Part shown: positions 11,245 to 21,955 of the stretch, piece after piece
Layout: every line of letters begins with the position of its first letter
How positions within the stretch are numbered: position 1 is the stretch's first letter
Assembly (NCBI RefSeq): GCF_024139115.2
Contig: NC_085141.1
Coordinates: 168,838,994-168,902,993 of the forward strand
Length of the DNA stretch: 64,000 nucleotides
Direction of reading: 5' to 3'
From: Armigeres subalbatus
Taxonomy: Eukaryota > Arthropoda > Insecta > Diptera > Culicidae
The notes under the pieces: model-generated
What the model saw: only the letters and a program-made list of their open reading frames with translations
Databases searched by the model: none
Told to the model about the DNA's origin: nothing
Translations under genes and position numbers: made by a program

Positions 11245-13865
11245 ATAGTTGTTACGTTACATTTGCTATTATTGATTTCTTCCAGTTGTTGGAACCTCGA
11301 CAATAAAATATTGATAGGGTATATTTCTCAAACCTTTGCCAAATATGCTGCGGTTTATCACATTTACCTATTACACGAATTCTTCATTCAGTTCGATTTC
11401 GATACAAGCTCGTGGTGGGTAGCTTACACTGTCATCTCTTGAGCCTCTTCCTATTATACACTGTCGATGACTAAGCCGATTTCCTAAAAAAAAAATGTTC
11501 TGAAAACCCCCCCAGACCTATTTTCTGGCTACGACACTGCTTAGTTCTGTGGGATCCTTTATACTTTTGAGTGAATCGCGTCGCGTCGCATCGCTCGTCG
11601 CGTTTACTCTAGCGGGCACCTAAGAAATACTTTATGTGTTATATTTGTTATGTAGTTAGGTACATGATAAATATTAACAACTTACATTTCACTCGAATTC
11701 GTTCGACTGCCTTGCCTTGATCCTCCCCATAAAAAAGTATTAGATTTTAATTTAATTTTCATTGAATTGTCATAGTCGTTTGTTCTGAACCCTTTTTTCT
11801 CCGGACTTCCACACCTGTCAGTGTCAGATTTACACGGATTTCCCTATCAGTGGAACCAAGGCAATGTCTGTGCTACAACGTTGCATAATGTAAAAAAATG
11901 CTGCCAAGTTTCTACTTTACACGAGAAAGAATTGGCAACCCACCAGCTTTTCCACTGCTTCGTTTCTCGGTGCCTGCGGGCAAATACCTCCTGCAAAAGG
12001 CTCGAGAAACAATAAATCATTTCCAATTAACCTGACTATATATACCTTTTCCTTTGGCATTCGGCGCAATCACAATTGCAAACTTGGAGGGCTTTCACTT
12101 CGAGTGGAAAGATCTTGCCACTTGAAAAATGCAAACAAATGGCTCTGTCCGAGGCCCTGGAACTTTCCGAGAAGAAAAAAAATCCCCATTGCTAACTCTG
12201 TTCCAATGAGCGGTAGGTTTCCATTTTTTTATTGCTTTTCTCCAATTGTTCATCTGCTCGAAATAAATAGTCCCAGCGGTGCTAACGAAAAAAAGCGGCG
12301 ACAAAAAGTCAACCCCCTCCCGAAAAATAAAATCATTTGAGAAGGAAATTCTAACGGGCGCGTATCGCTATTTGCGGAGGATGAAATAGACGAAAAAATT
12401 GAGGAAAAAAGGGCTTTGGAATAAAATAACATCAACGAGCCCGAAGTTCCCAGCGAAACAACGAAATATAACGAATTGTTCTGCTCACTCATTTACATAA
12501 AAATCATTTGGTTATGCTTTTGATCCCACATTTGCTTGCTTTTCGGTTCGGCTCGTTTGTTCCGTTCGTTGCCCGTTGACTTTCAGTACCCCCATTTAGT
12601 TCAGTGTTCGCCGACTTCCATCTACCGCTGCTGTCGAGGTGGTCGCAATCTTCGTAGAACCCACTTAGATGAACTTTTCTCCAGACGTCTTATCTCCACC
12701 GTCGCGTCGTTGTTGGTCCGGAGTGCTCGAGTCCTGCCACAACCGCGTTAAATTGTGTTTCCAAGATTTATGATAATGTTTTGTATTTTCTCCGTAGCCT
12801 TTGCTCGGGAGCATGCTTGGGTTTTGCCTTAGAGTTGGACAACTTTTTTCCACGTTCGGCATACGAGGGTAAGATGTCCGCCGACAAGACTACATGGGGT
12901 TTCGCACTTCACACGGAGTGCGATGAGCGTTGAAAGCTATATGGTGGAAATGACGAAATGTACCATTGGGTGTGATTATGCTTCAGACTTGAGAATACCA
13001 CCCAGTCCGACTTGGTTTATGTCTTTGAAATAGTGATCGTGAATCGTCGGCTTTTCATACAAAGTTTGCATTTTAAGGAAAATGCTGTTTTACCGCCGGG
13101 TTTATTCAAGCTCACGCGTTCTTCAAGAGTAATGGAGGGTAGAACGGGCCAAGATAGCATTAATAAAAAATGCTTTGTGTACTTTATTATTCAAACGCCT
13201 CAAAATGGTGTGAACCATGCACAATTTCCACCAACCCATCCGTCAAGTTAAAACATATCTAGCGTGTATATATCAAGACTTGGGAACATAACATGATGTA
13301 TTACAGGTTGAGGGTTAATGGAGTGACACAGTAAAAGTATGCGAAATGAACGAAATAGGTTGGAATAATAAAAAAGGTTCCCCAAGGAGTGGAGTGAAAA
13401 GAGGGTTTGAGATAAAGACATTTTCTTTGGTTTATTCCTTAAAATGTAGCACATAGCATTTAGACCATAGATAGCAACACACAAATCACCCTTTGGAGCA
13501 TTTTGAACTTCTCGAAAGGTTTCCTCGTTTGGAGCGATAATCAAATCTTTATAACAAGCTACTACACCTAATGTGCAATCGGCAATAACTTAGCTACAAA
13601 GCATTCATAATCAGCTTTTCACGCTCGTCATAAACGGGATAGCTGTGATTTTTTTTAGCAGAAACTCTCGACGTTAACGCACCAAACCAGCGGATCGCAG
13701 ACATTTATATGTGCAGCTCTGTATTAAAACCTACTGGGTTGTATTAAAATCTGCCATCCGCTTGTTGGGTGTAGATATTAAATAACAGGAAAACTATTCT
13801 ATTACGCATGCATTCTAGATGTGCGGGTAAGGCGTGATTTATTCAAAATTGTAACTATTTCATCT
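11245..13865. other. No recognisable gene in 2.6 kb
   Basis: Base composition is less AT-rich than the repeats, and no dispersed repeat seen elsewhere in the window recurs here, so this may be single-copy DNA. Frames of 60-100 codons on both strands (for example 11821-12015 +, 12536-12751 +, 13248-13544 -) overlap each other and show no signal peptide, domain or paired splice sites. Confidence 0.45.
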
Positions 13866-14104
13866 TCTTCTATATATCTATATACATAAAAATGAATTTC
13901 TGTCTGTCTGATCCTTATAGACTCAGGAACTACTGAACCGATCGGCGTGAAAGTTTGTATGCAGAGGTTTTTGGGGTCGGGGAAGGTTCTTAGGACGCTT
14001 CTTCGATGCTTCCAAACAAATGAAACAGATTTTTTGACACAACTCGAAAACTAATCAGAGAATAAATCAATTTTAGGCGGAACGAAGTTCGTCGGGTCCG
14101 TTAG
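13866..14104 (+). mobile_element. Short non-autonomous Helitron
   Basis: Begins with TCTTCTATATAT and AAAAATGAATTTCTGTCTG, and ends with a small hairpin (GAAC-GAA-GTTC) followed by GTCCGTTAG, the usual Helitron hairpin plus CTAG end with one change. The 5' end resembles that of the larger Helitron at 47273-50776. About 240 bp, no coding. Confidence 0.65.
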
Positions 14105-15078
14105 TTATTTAATAACAAAACAAAATATTTTGGCTTGCTTCAACTAACTTCGATTTTGATGTTGTGAATTTGAAATAAATATTAATCAAAAGAAAACATG
14201 ATGGATGTGACCAATGAATTTAGCATCATATCTAGACCAACATTTGAAAAGGGCGTAACAGCCAAAATTTATTCCTTCTGATCCTTCGTCTACATATATA
14301 TTATGTCATGTGTCGCAAAATACTTCAAAAATTTAGCTGAAAAATATGCTACCACAATAAGCTTTATTTTCCTACTTTTGAAAATACTCTGATGTATCAA
14401 TAAAATGAAACTTGTTTGACAAATGGTCAGGACTCTGCTAAACTGCGCCAAGGTGCTGGGTGTCTGTCGTGTAATATTTTTGCATTTATCTATATTTAGA
14501 TTCTTGCGGCGGCATCAGCATGCGTGAAATAATAAAAATGACAGCTGTGCGTAGCTTCCGTTTTGAAAGGGGTGGCGATAACAAACACTGAAGAAGTTTC
14601 CAAGTAGGAAGCGAAATACGTATCTGCTTGTTGATACATAAAAAGTTAATAGTGGAAGTAAATGGAAGAATAATAAGCTTTTAACCATGTTCAGGTAGTT
14701 GAAATTCAAAAGATTCACAAAAACTTATTAGGCTATCCAGGATTCATAATATATGATAGTTCAAAACAACTCGAAACATTTCGGGCTCAAAAATTCTCTT
14801 TGAAATGTTTGTATTCTGTTTGAAATTCGTTTATTCAATTGTGAAATTCAATAATAGCATTAATACTATATTTAGTATTGTGGATATTTTTAGTTGTTAC
14901 CAGATTGTTTAAAGGGTTTTTATATTTTTTAACATTTCTATATACATTCTAGAAAAATTCATTTTAGAATCATAAACCACTCTTCGGAATATATTTTTGT
15001 GATGCTCGTTCTTTATGGCCGCATTGTTGTTTATTTGTTTATTTGTTGCTCAAACCTCATCTGATAGTGATCTTAATG
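14105..15078. other. No recognisable gene
   Basis: AT-rich; a 67-codon minus frame at 14515-14718 has no domain. Nothing else seen. Confidence 0.4.
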
Positions 15079-15202
15079 AGGGCGTAGACGTTTTTTTTTT
15101 CTTCCTAAGCAATGGAGGGGAAATCTGCTCAACAGACATCCTGGGTTGTCCAGGAAGTGCGGGGCTAGGGATCACCTCCAACAGCAAACGAGGGAGGCAG
15201 GA

Positions 15203-15968
15203 CTACATCCCCGACCCGCTAAACCGTTTCCATTGCCGCCAAGCCCATAGTCCCTTCGGTACAACCAGAAAGTAATGCTTCAAAGGGGGGCCAGTGCACA
15301 ACGCACCCTCGAGGTTAGCTGCGTGTCCTTGCAGCACCGAACATCGTAACTCGCTTTTTAAGAAAAACACCATGGTATCGTGCCAGCGCATTGCGGGCTT
15401 TCCAGGTGGCCTTACCACGCCCTATGTCCTCGGAAGGTGGAAAGGGTCGACTTCGCGCCTGCTTCCCTCTGCACGACTGGTATCAAGAATGATGATGCAG
15501 CGTGCACCCCAAATTGACCTCCCTGCGATAGGGCCTATTCGCCAGCACACAGAGGGACTTGCCAACGCGGTGCCTACGCCTGCCCCAGCCTTGACGAGGA
15601 CCCTTTCCGTCCTCGGCCTCGGAACCCACCCGGTTGACCGACGCCGCGAAGGCGACGATACCATGTTGTTCTTCACGCGGCCACTTGTTCGATGAAAGGA
15701 TCGAGTTCGACCACAGAGCATGACCACCGGTATGACCCATGAAGCCGACTCCGATCCCTTGGACCACCTCTGATTTGCGCCTGAACTAGCCATCCTTGAG
15801 TCCACGCACCACCTTCTGTGTAGCTTCGAGACGATTTTTGCGATAGCCGATAAAACGGCGCTCCAGCCAACTTCATCTCTACACATCCTCCGAACTAGGT
15901 TGTCCGGGGTAGTGTCCAGACCACATGTGGCAAGCAAACCAAACACTCGGGCGAGGCCGAGCAAGCCA
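15203..15968 (-). pseudogene. C-terminal remnant of LINE ORF2
   Basis: Immediately after the ORF1 stop the minus strand reads LLGLARVFGLL, then VRRMCRDEVGWSAVLSAI and KLHRRWCVDSR, typical of the region after the RT domain in R1/LOA-group ORF2. After frame changes the last frame (15418-15203) ends WKRFSGSGM and a stop. No endonuclease or catalytic RT motif is present. Confidence 0.65.
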
Positions 15969-15974
15969 GCTGCG

Positions 15975-17563
15975 TTACCTGCACTGTGATTTTGCAGCAC
16001 GCTTAAACGCCGGGCACATCGAACCCCCCATGGGGTGCTTGCTGTTCACAGCTTTGCTGGAACAAATCAAACAATTGGGAGGGTCCGCAGCGTCGGCAGA
16101 GATTGCTTCTGTCAGGGCCTTTGCAGTCCCATTGCTTGTGCCCCGGTTCCAGGCACTTGAAGCAAACTTCGGGTTGCTCGTATATGCCCACAGGGCATAC
16201 CGATCATCCCACCTTGACGCTCCCTAACTTGACTACCTTGGAGGCGTCCGCTGCAGATAGCCGAACCAATGCTACCTGCGTCCCTGCCGGACCTTTCCGT
16301 AGCCGAACGGCTGCGGTGGGCGTCTCCACTTCGCACTGTCGCCGCAGTGCCGTGACGAGCTCTTCGACTTCGGTGATCTCGTCCAGGTCTTTAACCCTTA
16401 GATTCATCTCCGTCGTGAGTGCCCTCACCTTGACCGTCTCGCCTAGGACTTCCTCCGCCAACTTCTTGTAGGCGGCGCCCTTTTGCGAGACGCCCCGCTT
16501 CAGCTCGAGGATCATCTCGCCCATCCGGGTACGTCTTATTCGACGTACGTCGGCGCCGAGTTCACCGAGCTTGACGTTACTCCTCATCGCCTTCAAGACG
16601 TCCGAGTACTTAGCCTCGTCCGCCGTGATGACTAGGGCATCGCCCCTGGAGCGATTGGCGCCTACCCTAGACTTCTTGCTACCCTCATTCGCCTGGGCCT
16701 TCTTTTCGGCCCTTGACGTCTTCGGTTTCCTCTTGTTCTTGACCAGGGTCCAGGAGGCGTCATCCCCCTCTATTTCCCTGGTCTGGTGCGGCTGAGAGCT
16801 CTCAGCCTGCCGTAACCCCTTACCACCGTCTTTCCTGGGTGGACGGACCTTTCCAGGTCCTTCCTCCCCGGTTTTGGAGGTACCTGGCCGGGGTTCAGCT
16901 TCCCAGCCCCACAACCCTTGTTCGGGGTAGTAACCCTCCGCGTTTTGGAGCGGTCCCCAGAGATCTCATCCCCTGGAGACTGTCTCCCCCGCTTTTGTGT
17001 CTGCTCCGTTGGAGCAGTCACCCCCGACGTACCCGCAAATACTTGAGCCTCAGTCTGGGTAGACTTTGGTACCACCGTCTTCGCTGGCACGCCTTCGGTC
17101 GATTCGACCTTGCCCGAGTCCGCGAATCCTTGGGCCTTAGTCTGGGTAGACCTCGACTCCACCGATTTCACGGGTTTACACTTGGCCCTCCCGACAGCCC
17201 TCTCCAGCTTGGCGTCCAGCATCGACTTTCGAAGTTTCTGCAAGCTCCTCTTGAGGTCCTTACTGATATTATGCTTCGATGACGCAAAGTCGATGATGGC
17301 GTCCAGCTGTTACTTCGCCACCTCGAAGGCCGAAAGCCCATCGCGTTTGCGGTTCATCGCCTCCACAAGCCATGGGCCGTCAATAACCTCTACCGCCGTT
17401 TTTTAGCCGAGAGGAAGGTTAAGTGACCCACACTGACGCTGCGCACTGAGCTGCCGACTATTGCCTCTGGCCTCCTAGGCGGAGACCTGAACAACCCACC
17501 TCTTGCGAAGGGGTTGTCGCCTACACTACTACCACTAATTGAAGAATTGACTTGGTTTTCCAT
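15975..17563 (-). pseudogene. ORF1 (gag-like zinc-knuckle protein) of the LINE
   Basis: The likely start is the ATG at 17561-17563 (MENQVN). The frame breaks near 17390 and again near 16800-16770. The C-terminal part (16914-16204) is a charged domain ending VVKLGSVKVG, where a TGG to TGA change puts a stop at about 16201. Beyond it the frame continues with CFKCLEPGHKQWDC (CCHC zinc knuckle), NLCRRCG and, in another frame, the last knuckle CPAFKRA, then a natural-looking stop at 15975-15977. ORF1 proteins of this kind coat LINE RNA. Here it is dead: at least two frameshifts and one nonsense change. Confidence 0.75.
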
Positions 17564-17846
17564 TTTGGTCCCACGAGTTGCTCGGGAAAAGAGGTCCACC
17601 ACGCCAGAGCCCAGCATGACGCGGTAAGGGACAATTACTGTGGAGGGTGCCCAGGTACCCACAGGCTCCGTTAAAGGCCTAGCTTATTATTTCACCCCCC
17701 TGGCCATGCATCCCCTCGGCACGGGTCGCTTAACGCCTTGGGATTAGGGGTTAGGGACGATGGTCCCGGTCTAACTCGCAGTGGTCATGGGGAAGGGTCG
17801 TCAAGCCCTTGGACAAAGTCCCTGCTGCCCCCAAGGGCGTAGATGT

Positions 17847-18289
17847 GGAAAAGTCCTTTTGAACATGTCACTGATGACGTACTCAAGAGGACATAAAAAC
17901 CACATATCTTTTCCAATAACATATAACATATAGAATACAAAAAAAATCTCGCTTACTTACATAGATGCAACAAATATAAAATCAAAACAATTATAAACAT
18001 AGTCAAAATTTTGTTTCTTAAAATTAAAATGTGGTCAAGTTTTCAGGTATCCAGTCCGTAAGGTACGATAATTGTCGTCACTCGTCGCATGTTTCCAGTC
18101 CACCGAGAGAGAAAAAAAAACAAGTACCAAAACTCTGACAATTGAAAAGTGATGGACAGAAACTCACCTTACTGTTGCTGTTTCAGACGTGGATTGAGTC
18201 AGGTTGAAGATGCAGCTGTTTAAGTCGGGTCTGGAAAACAGATGCAGAGATGTTGTAGTCAAAAAGCCAGTACACTTTGTTGAATTCTC
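17847..18289. other. LINE flank, no gene
   Basis: AT-rich. The part near 18120-18289 probably is 3' sequence of the minus-strand LINE at 18293-18775, but its 3' end could not be fixed. Confidence 0.35.
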
Positions 18290-18292
18290 TGG

Positions 18293-18775
18293 TTATCGAA
18301 GTGATGGTCCGAAAATCAGTTCGCAATGGATCTCTCGGTCGTAGAGTAACTGATGGAGCGTTAAGTTCAGTTTTTTCAGTATATACGAAGCATCAACCAC
18401 AGCTATCAATCGTTTCCCAGCTAAAAGTGCTCTACTGGACGCTCGTCGATCTCGTAATGATTCCATAGCAAGGAGACTGTAACGCATTTCATACGAGGGC
18501 ATATTTGCAATGTCATTCCACGGTAATAATCTTAAAGGATATCTTGTGAACTTTGCTTGAATGGCTTCAATTCGCCTTATCCAGATATCAGCATAAGGGC
18601 ACCAAACCACACTTGCAGTTTCGAGCGTGGAATGAACGAGCGAATAGTAAAGCGTTCGTAAGCAAAAAGGTTCAGAAAATTCACGAGTTGATCGCATAAT
18701 AAATCCCAGATTCCTGTTTGCATTCCTGTGCTGCAGCTCAATACAATCTTCCATTTTACGAACGACAATAAACAT
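18293..18775 (-). pseudogene. C-terminal part of jockey-group/CR1-like LINE ORF2
   Basis: A 160-codon frame contains NLGFIMRSTREFSEPFCLR, TLYYSLVHSTLETASVVWCP, IQAKFTRYPLRLLPW and LLAMESLRDRR, the conserved region that follows the RT domain in jockey/CR1-type elements. It stays open but has no upstream RT in frame. The matching RT piece is at 19735-20085, about 1 kb away on the same strand. Confidence 0.75.
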
Positions 18776-19734
18776 GTTTAGATCATCTTGTTACCGATAG
18801 TAACAATCAGCCTGTAGATTAATGTTAAATTTGTTCAACCTACCTATTTATCTATATATTCCGTGAAAATCTAATCTTATTTAAATTTAAATAAAAATGC
18901 CATAAAACTATACCCCTAGAACTTAGGTTAAGTACACTACACACTACAATAAACGTTAGACACGAAATACAGTTCAGTGGATGCATAAAGGTAGATAGAA
19001 CAGTAAGTTGAGGTGAATAGAAAGTTTTCGAGGTTTGGTGACCTCTTTTCCCATGTGAACTCCAATCGAAAAGGACGTGATAGAGCTTTTAGAGCACCGA
19101 AAAAGTTAAAGAGTGGAATAATTGCACCTAGTGGTTAAATAATTACATCTAGCATCTCTTTTTATGAGATAGACAAATTTGAGTGATTCTTAAGGTGAAA
19201 CCGAATCAGGGCCCGTTTTATGTATATGCCATCCAGGTTACCGAGGTGCCAAGCCGTCGTAGACGGAAGTTTTGATTAAAACCAAAAGATGGTGTGAGAC
19301 CTTGTCCTGGACCACCTGGAGATAATCGTCTGCTGGTTCAGAGCACCCGACAACCAGATCATCTCGCCATCCCCAACTGTTTTTGAGCTCTTCTGCTAAC
19401 ACGTGGCGCGTACATCGAGCAGCCATCGCATCCGTCGTTTGCCGGCCGGCCAGGTATTGTTTGTTAACTACACAACTCTGACACACACCCACACAGTATG
19501 TAAATTTAGGGTAATAAACCAAAAACTGTTAAACACTAGATTTTGTTAATTACTCCCACATTTCCGAGGTCTGATTAGTGAAGTAGAGTTATACACCAGC
19601 CGATCTTGAGACCAAAGAGGTGCTCCAGGCTGAGCTAGCCCTAAAAAGAGGTCTTTGAAGCACCCAGCCTCACACGGTAGGCCATTGCTTAGTCAAGCTT
19701 GCCGAGGCCTTTGTCCTGGCAGTCGACGTGAGCT
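18776..19734. other. Unassigned island between two LINE pieces
   Basis: This separates two parts of what may have been one minus-strand LINE. The 19440-19555 stretch (AATAAACCAAAAACTG, then TTACTCCCACATTTCC) resembles the polyadenylation/end region of an LTR, but no paired LTR, duplication or primer site was found. The 94-codon minus frame at 19238-19522 has no domain. Confidence 0.3.
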
Positions 19735-20085
19735 CTTCCTAGCAATTACAATCTGCACAAGCAATGCGAAATCCAGCAGGAAGTAAGCAGCATACATCGT
19801 TGATAAATATTGAAAATAGTAACGGTCCAAGGTTACTACCTTGAGGTAACCCTGAGCGGTTAGTAAAGTACTCCGATTGTGTTGCGCCAATTTTAACAGA
19901 TAACAGACGTTCAGTCAGTTACGAGTCAAGCCAACGTGTTAAGCTCGATGGAGCTCCCAGGCGATCGAATTTAGATAACAAGATAACATGATCAACTCGA
20001 TCAAATGCAGCTTTCAGATCAGTGTAAACTGTGTCCACTTGATTACCCTCTTCGATATATATCAGACAGTGAGACGTAAACTGCA
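19735..20085 (-). pseudogene. Jockey-group reverse-transcriptase core fragment
   Basis: The minus strand reads QVDTVYTDLKAAFDRVDHVI (first catalytic aspartate), an in-frame stop after RWLDS, then NRSGLPQGSNLGPLLFSIF, NDVCCLLPAGFRIACADC. The YADD-type box appears as CADC, so the second aspartate is lost. The frame ends just after it. It is upstream of, and in the same orientation as, 18293-18775. Dead copy. Confidence 0.75.
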
Positions 20086-20530
20086 CAAGGTACTAAATGT
20101 TCTGAATCAACCGCGTCACAACGTCGGGTGCGTCGGCGGTTTTTAAAATATTTTAATTGAGCTCGTTGACACTGGCGAAAATCAAGCAAACAACCCAGTA
20201 AAAATAAATATCGAGATATCGACACCTAAATTTTCATTACTAAGATTTTCAATATTTATTAACAATGGTTCATAAAAAAATTAAAACAAATTTTAAGTGA
20301 ATCAAAACGTGGTATTTATCTGGTCATCAGATCTGAAGATCCGTACATAATTTATAATCCAACTCAATTTTAATCTTATCTAGTGGTTTTCTTAAGTCTT
20401 TCTAGGTGTTCACTAAGAAATTCTTAAATCGCCTTTTTTATTTTATCTACTTTGTCGTTTCCTCATTTTCTCCTTGAGGATTTCATATACTTGATGTGAT
20501 ATTTTCCTTTTCTCTACCTCCTACAAAATA
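20086..20530. other. AT-rich, nothing recognised
   Basis: No frame with a domain. Repeated AAATTCCT-like words begin toward the minisatellite. Confidence 0.35.
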
Positions 20531-21535
20531 ATATGTTTCTTCCAGAAATCCTTCTAGAAGCTCCCCCGGAAACTTTATAAATTCCTCCGGAAAGTTATCC
20601 ACAAATTCCTCTGAAAATCGTTCGAAAATCCATCTCATGTAATTGTAAGCCCTCTAAAATATTATGTAGAAACCACTCATCCCTGAGGAAATTCCTTGAA
20701 AATTTCTTTTCTTCTCTAGTCATTTCTTCGGCTATTCTTCCAGAAAAGAATTCCATTCGGAAATTAATTTAAGAGTTCCTCCAGAATGTCTTCCAAAAGT
20801 TCATTCAGAAATTTCTTCATAACAAACCCTCGGAAATTCATCCGGTAATTTTTTAAGCAATTCACCTGCGAATACTTTCAGGATTTTATCTTGGAATTCC
20901 TCCATTAATTCCTTCTGGTATTTTTCCTGGAATTCCTTCATATATTTCTTCGGGAATTCAGGAACTTCGGGAACTTCTACAATAATTATTTCAGGACTTC
21001 CTTGTGGTAATTCCTCCGGAAGTGCTTGTGGAAGTTCCTCCGGGAGCTCTTCCACGAGTTTTTCCAAAAGTTCCTCTGGGAATCCCTCCAGGAACTTCAC
21101 ATGGAATTCTTGGAGGATATTTGGCAGGAATTTCACGGACAATGGGATTTCGGAAGTTCTTCAAGAAATTCAACTCCGGGTAGTTCACCAGCTGTTCCAC
21201 CAGTAGTTTCTCCGGGAACGTGATGAAATTATAAACAATGAAAAATCATGAATCCGGGAATTCCTCCGAGAATTCCTCAGGAAATTATTCTGCAAGTTCC
21301 TCCGGGAGTTCCTCCTCAGAGGAACACCCAGATGAACTGCCGGTGAAACTCCCGGAAGAATTCTCGTAGAAACTGCCGGTGGATCTTCCGGAGGAATTCG
21401 CAAAGGAACTGCCGAAGGAACTCCCGGAGGAATTTCAGTAGGAACACCTAGAAGAATTCTTATAGGACCTCCCGGAGGAACTCCCAGAGAATCCTAAATG
21501 ATTTCCTGAAAAAAAGCCTGAATGATTTCCTGGAA
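20531..21535. repeat. Diverged 24-27-bp minisatellite, inverted relative to 7510
   Basis: Units such as AATTCCTCCGGGAAGTTC fill the segment, and after about 21240 they flip to GGAGGAACTCCC-type units. Minus-strand frames give LPEELPQ-type octads (20801-21142), a consequence of the period. Confidence 0.8.
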
Positions 21536-21545
21536 CTATAGCGCT

Positions 21546-21955
21546 AATTTGGTTGTTCTAATGAAAACCCAACATCAGAACAGTAGTTACATGACTACAT
21601 ATTGCTGAATTAGCTTGGATAAGTGTAAAAATAATGTATTTTCTGCGTAGCATAATAAATGAAACAGTTTGATGGACATGACATCAAAATTCTACTAAGG
21701 CTTCACGCTTCACGATAAGAAGAAATCTGTCAATTAGAATGTCAATTAGTGAATAAGATTGTACCCTTTTGGTACAAATTTATCATATCAAAGACCATTT
21801 TCCTTCATTGCAAAAAATAGCGTGTGCAACTCGTTGCAAAACTCGATTTTTTTAGCACTCGTAGTATTTATCCTCGTTGGATAAACGTTCAACTCGTGCT
21901 GAAAAAAAAATCATCTTTTTGCTACTAATTGCGCAACCTACTATTAAAATAAACT
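21546..21955. mobile_element. Fold-back element, copy 2 (partial, diverged)
   Basis: CCCAACATCAGAACAGTAG, TTACATGACTACA and GCTGAATTAGCTTGG match, inverted, 47180-47240. GCAAAAAATAGCGTGTGCAACT and the following 100 bp match 281-440. It lacks one arm. Confidence 0.65.

Larger units (their letters stand above)
15092..17833 (-). mobile_element. R1/LOA-like LINE, internally deleted, with target-site duplication
   Basis: A 13-bp direct repeat AGGGCGTAGAYGT flanks it (15079-15091 and 17834-17846, one difference). On the minus strand it runs from a GC-rich 5' UTR (from 17833), through a gag-like ORF1 ending at 15975, directly into the last part of ORF2 and a 3' end with a poly-A-rich tail (T run on + at 15091-15100). 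The endonuclease and nearly all of the RT domain are missing. GC content is far above its surroundings. Clade call rests on the ORF1 zinc knuckles and ORF2 tail style. Confidence 0.75.

Noticed and set aside
15294..15695. 133-codon + strand ORF and neighbouring GC-rich + frames (to 17406) as genes
   Set aside because: Antisense shadows of the minus-strand LINE ORF1/ORF2 remnants, whose conserved motifs are on the minus strand.
19238..19555. Solo LTR of a copia-like element
   Set aside because: AATAAA and a plausible end are present, but no 5' TG boundary, target duplication or second copy was found.
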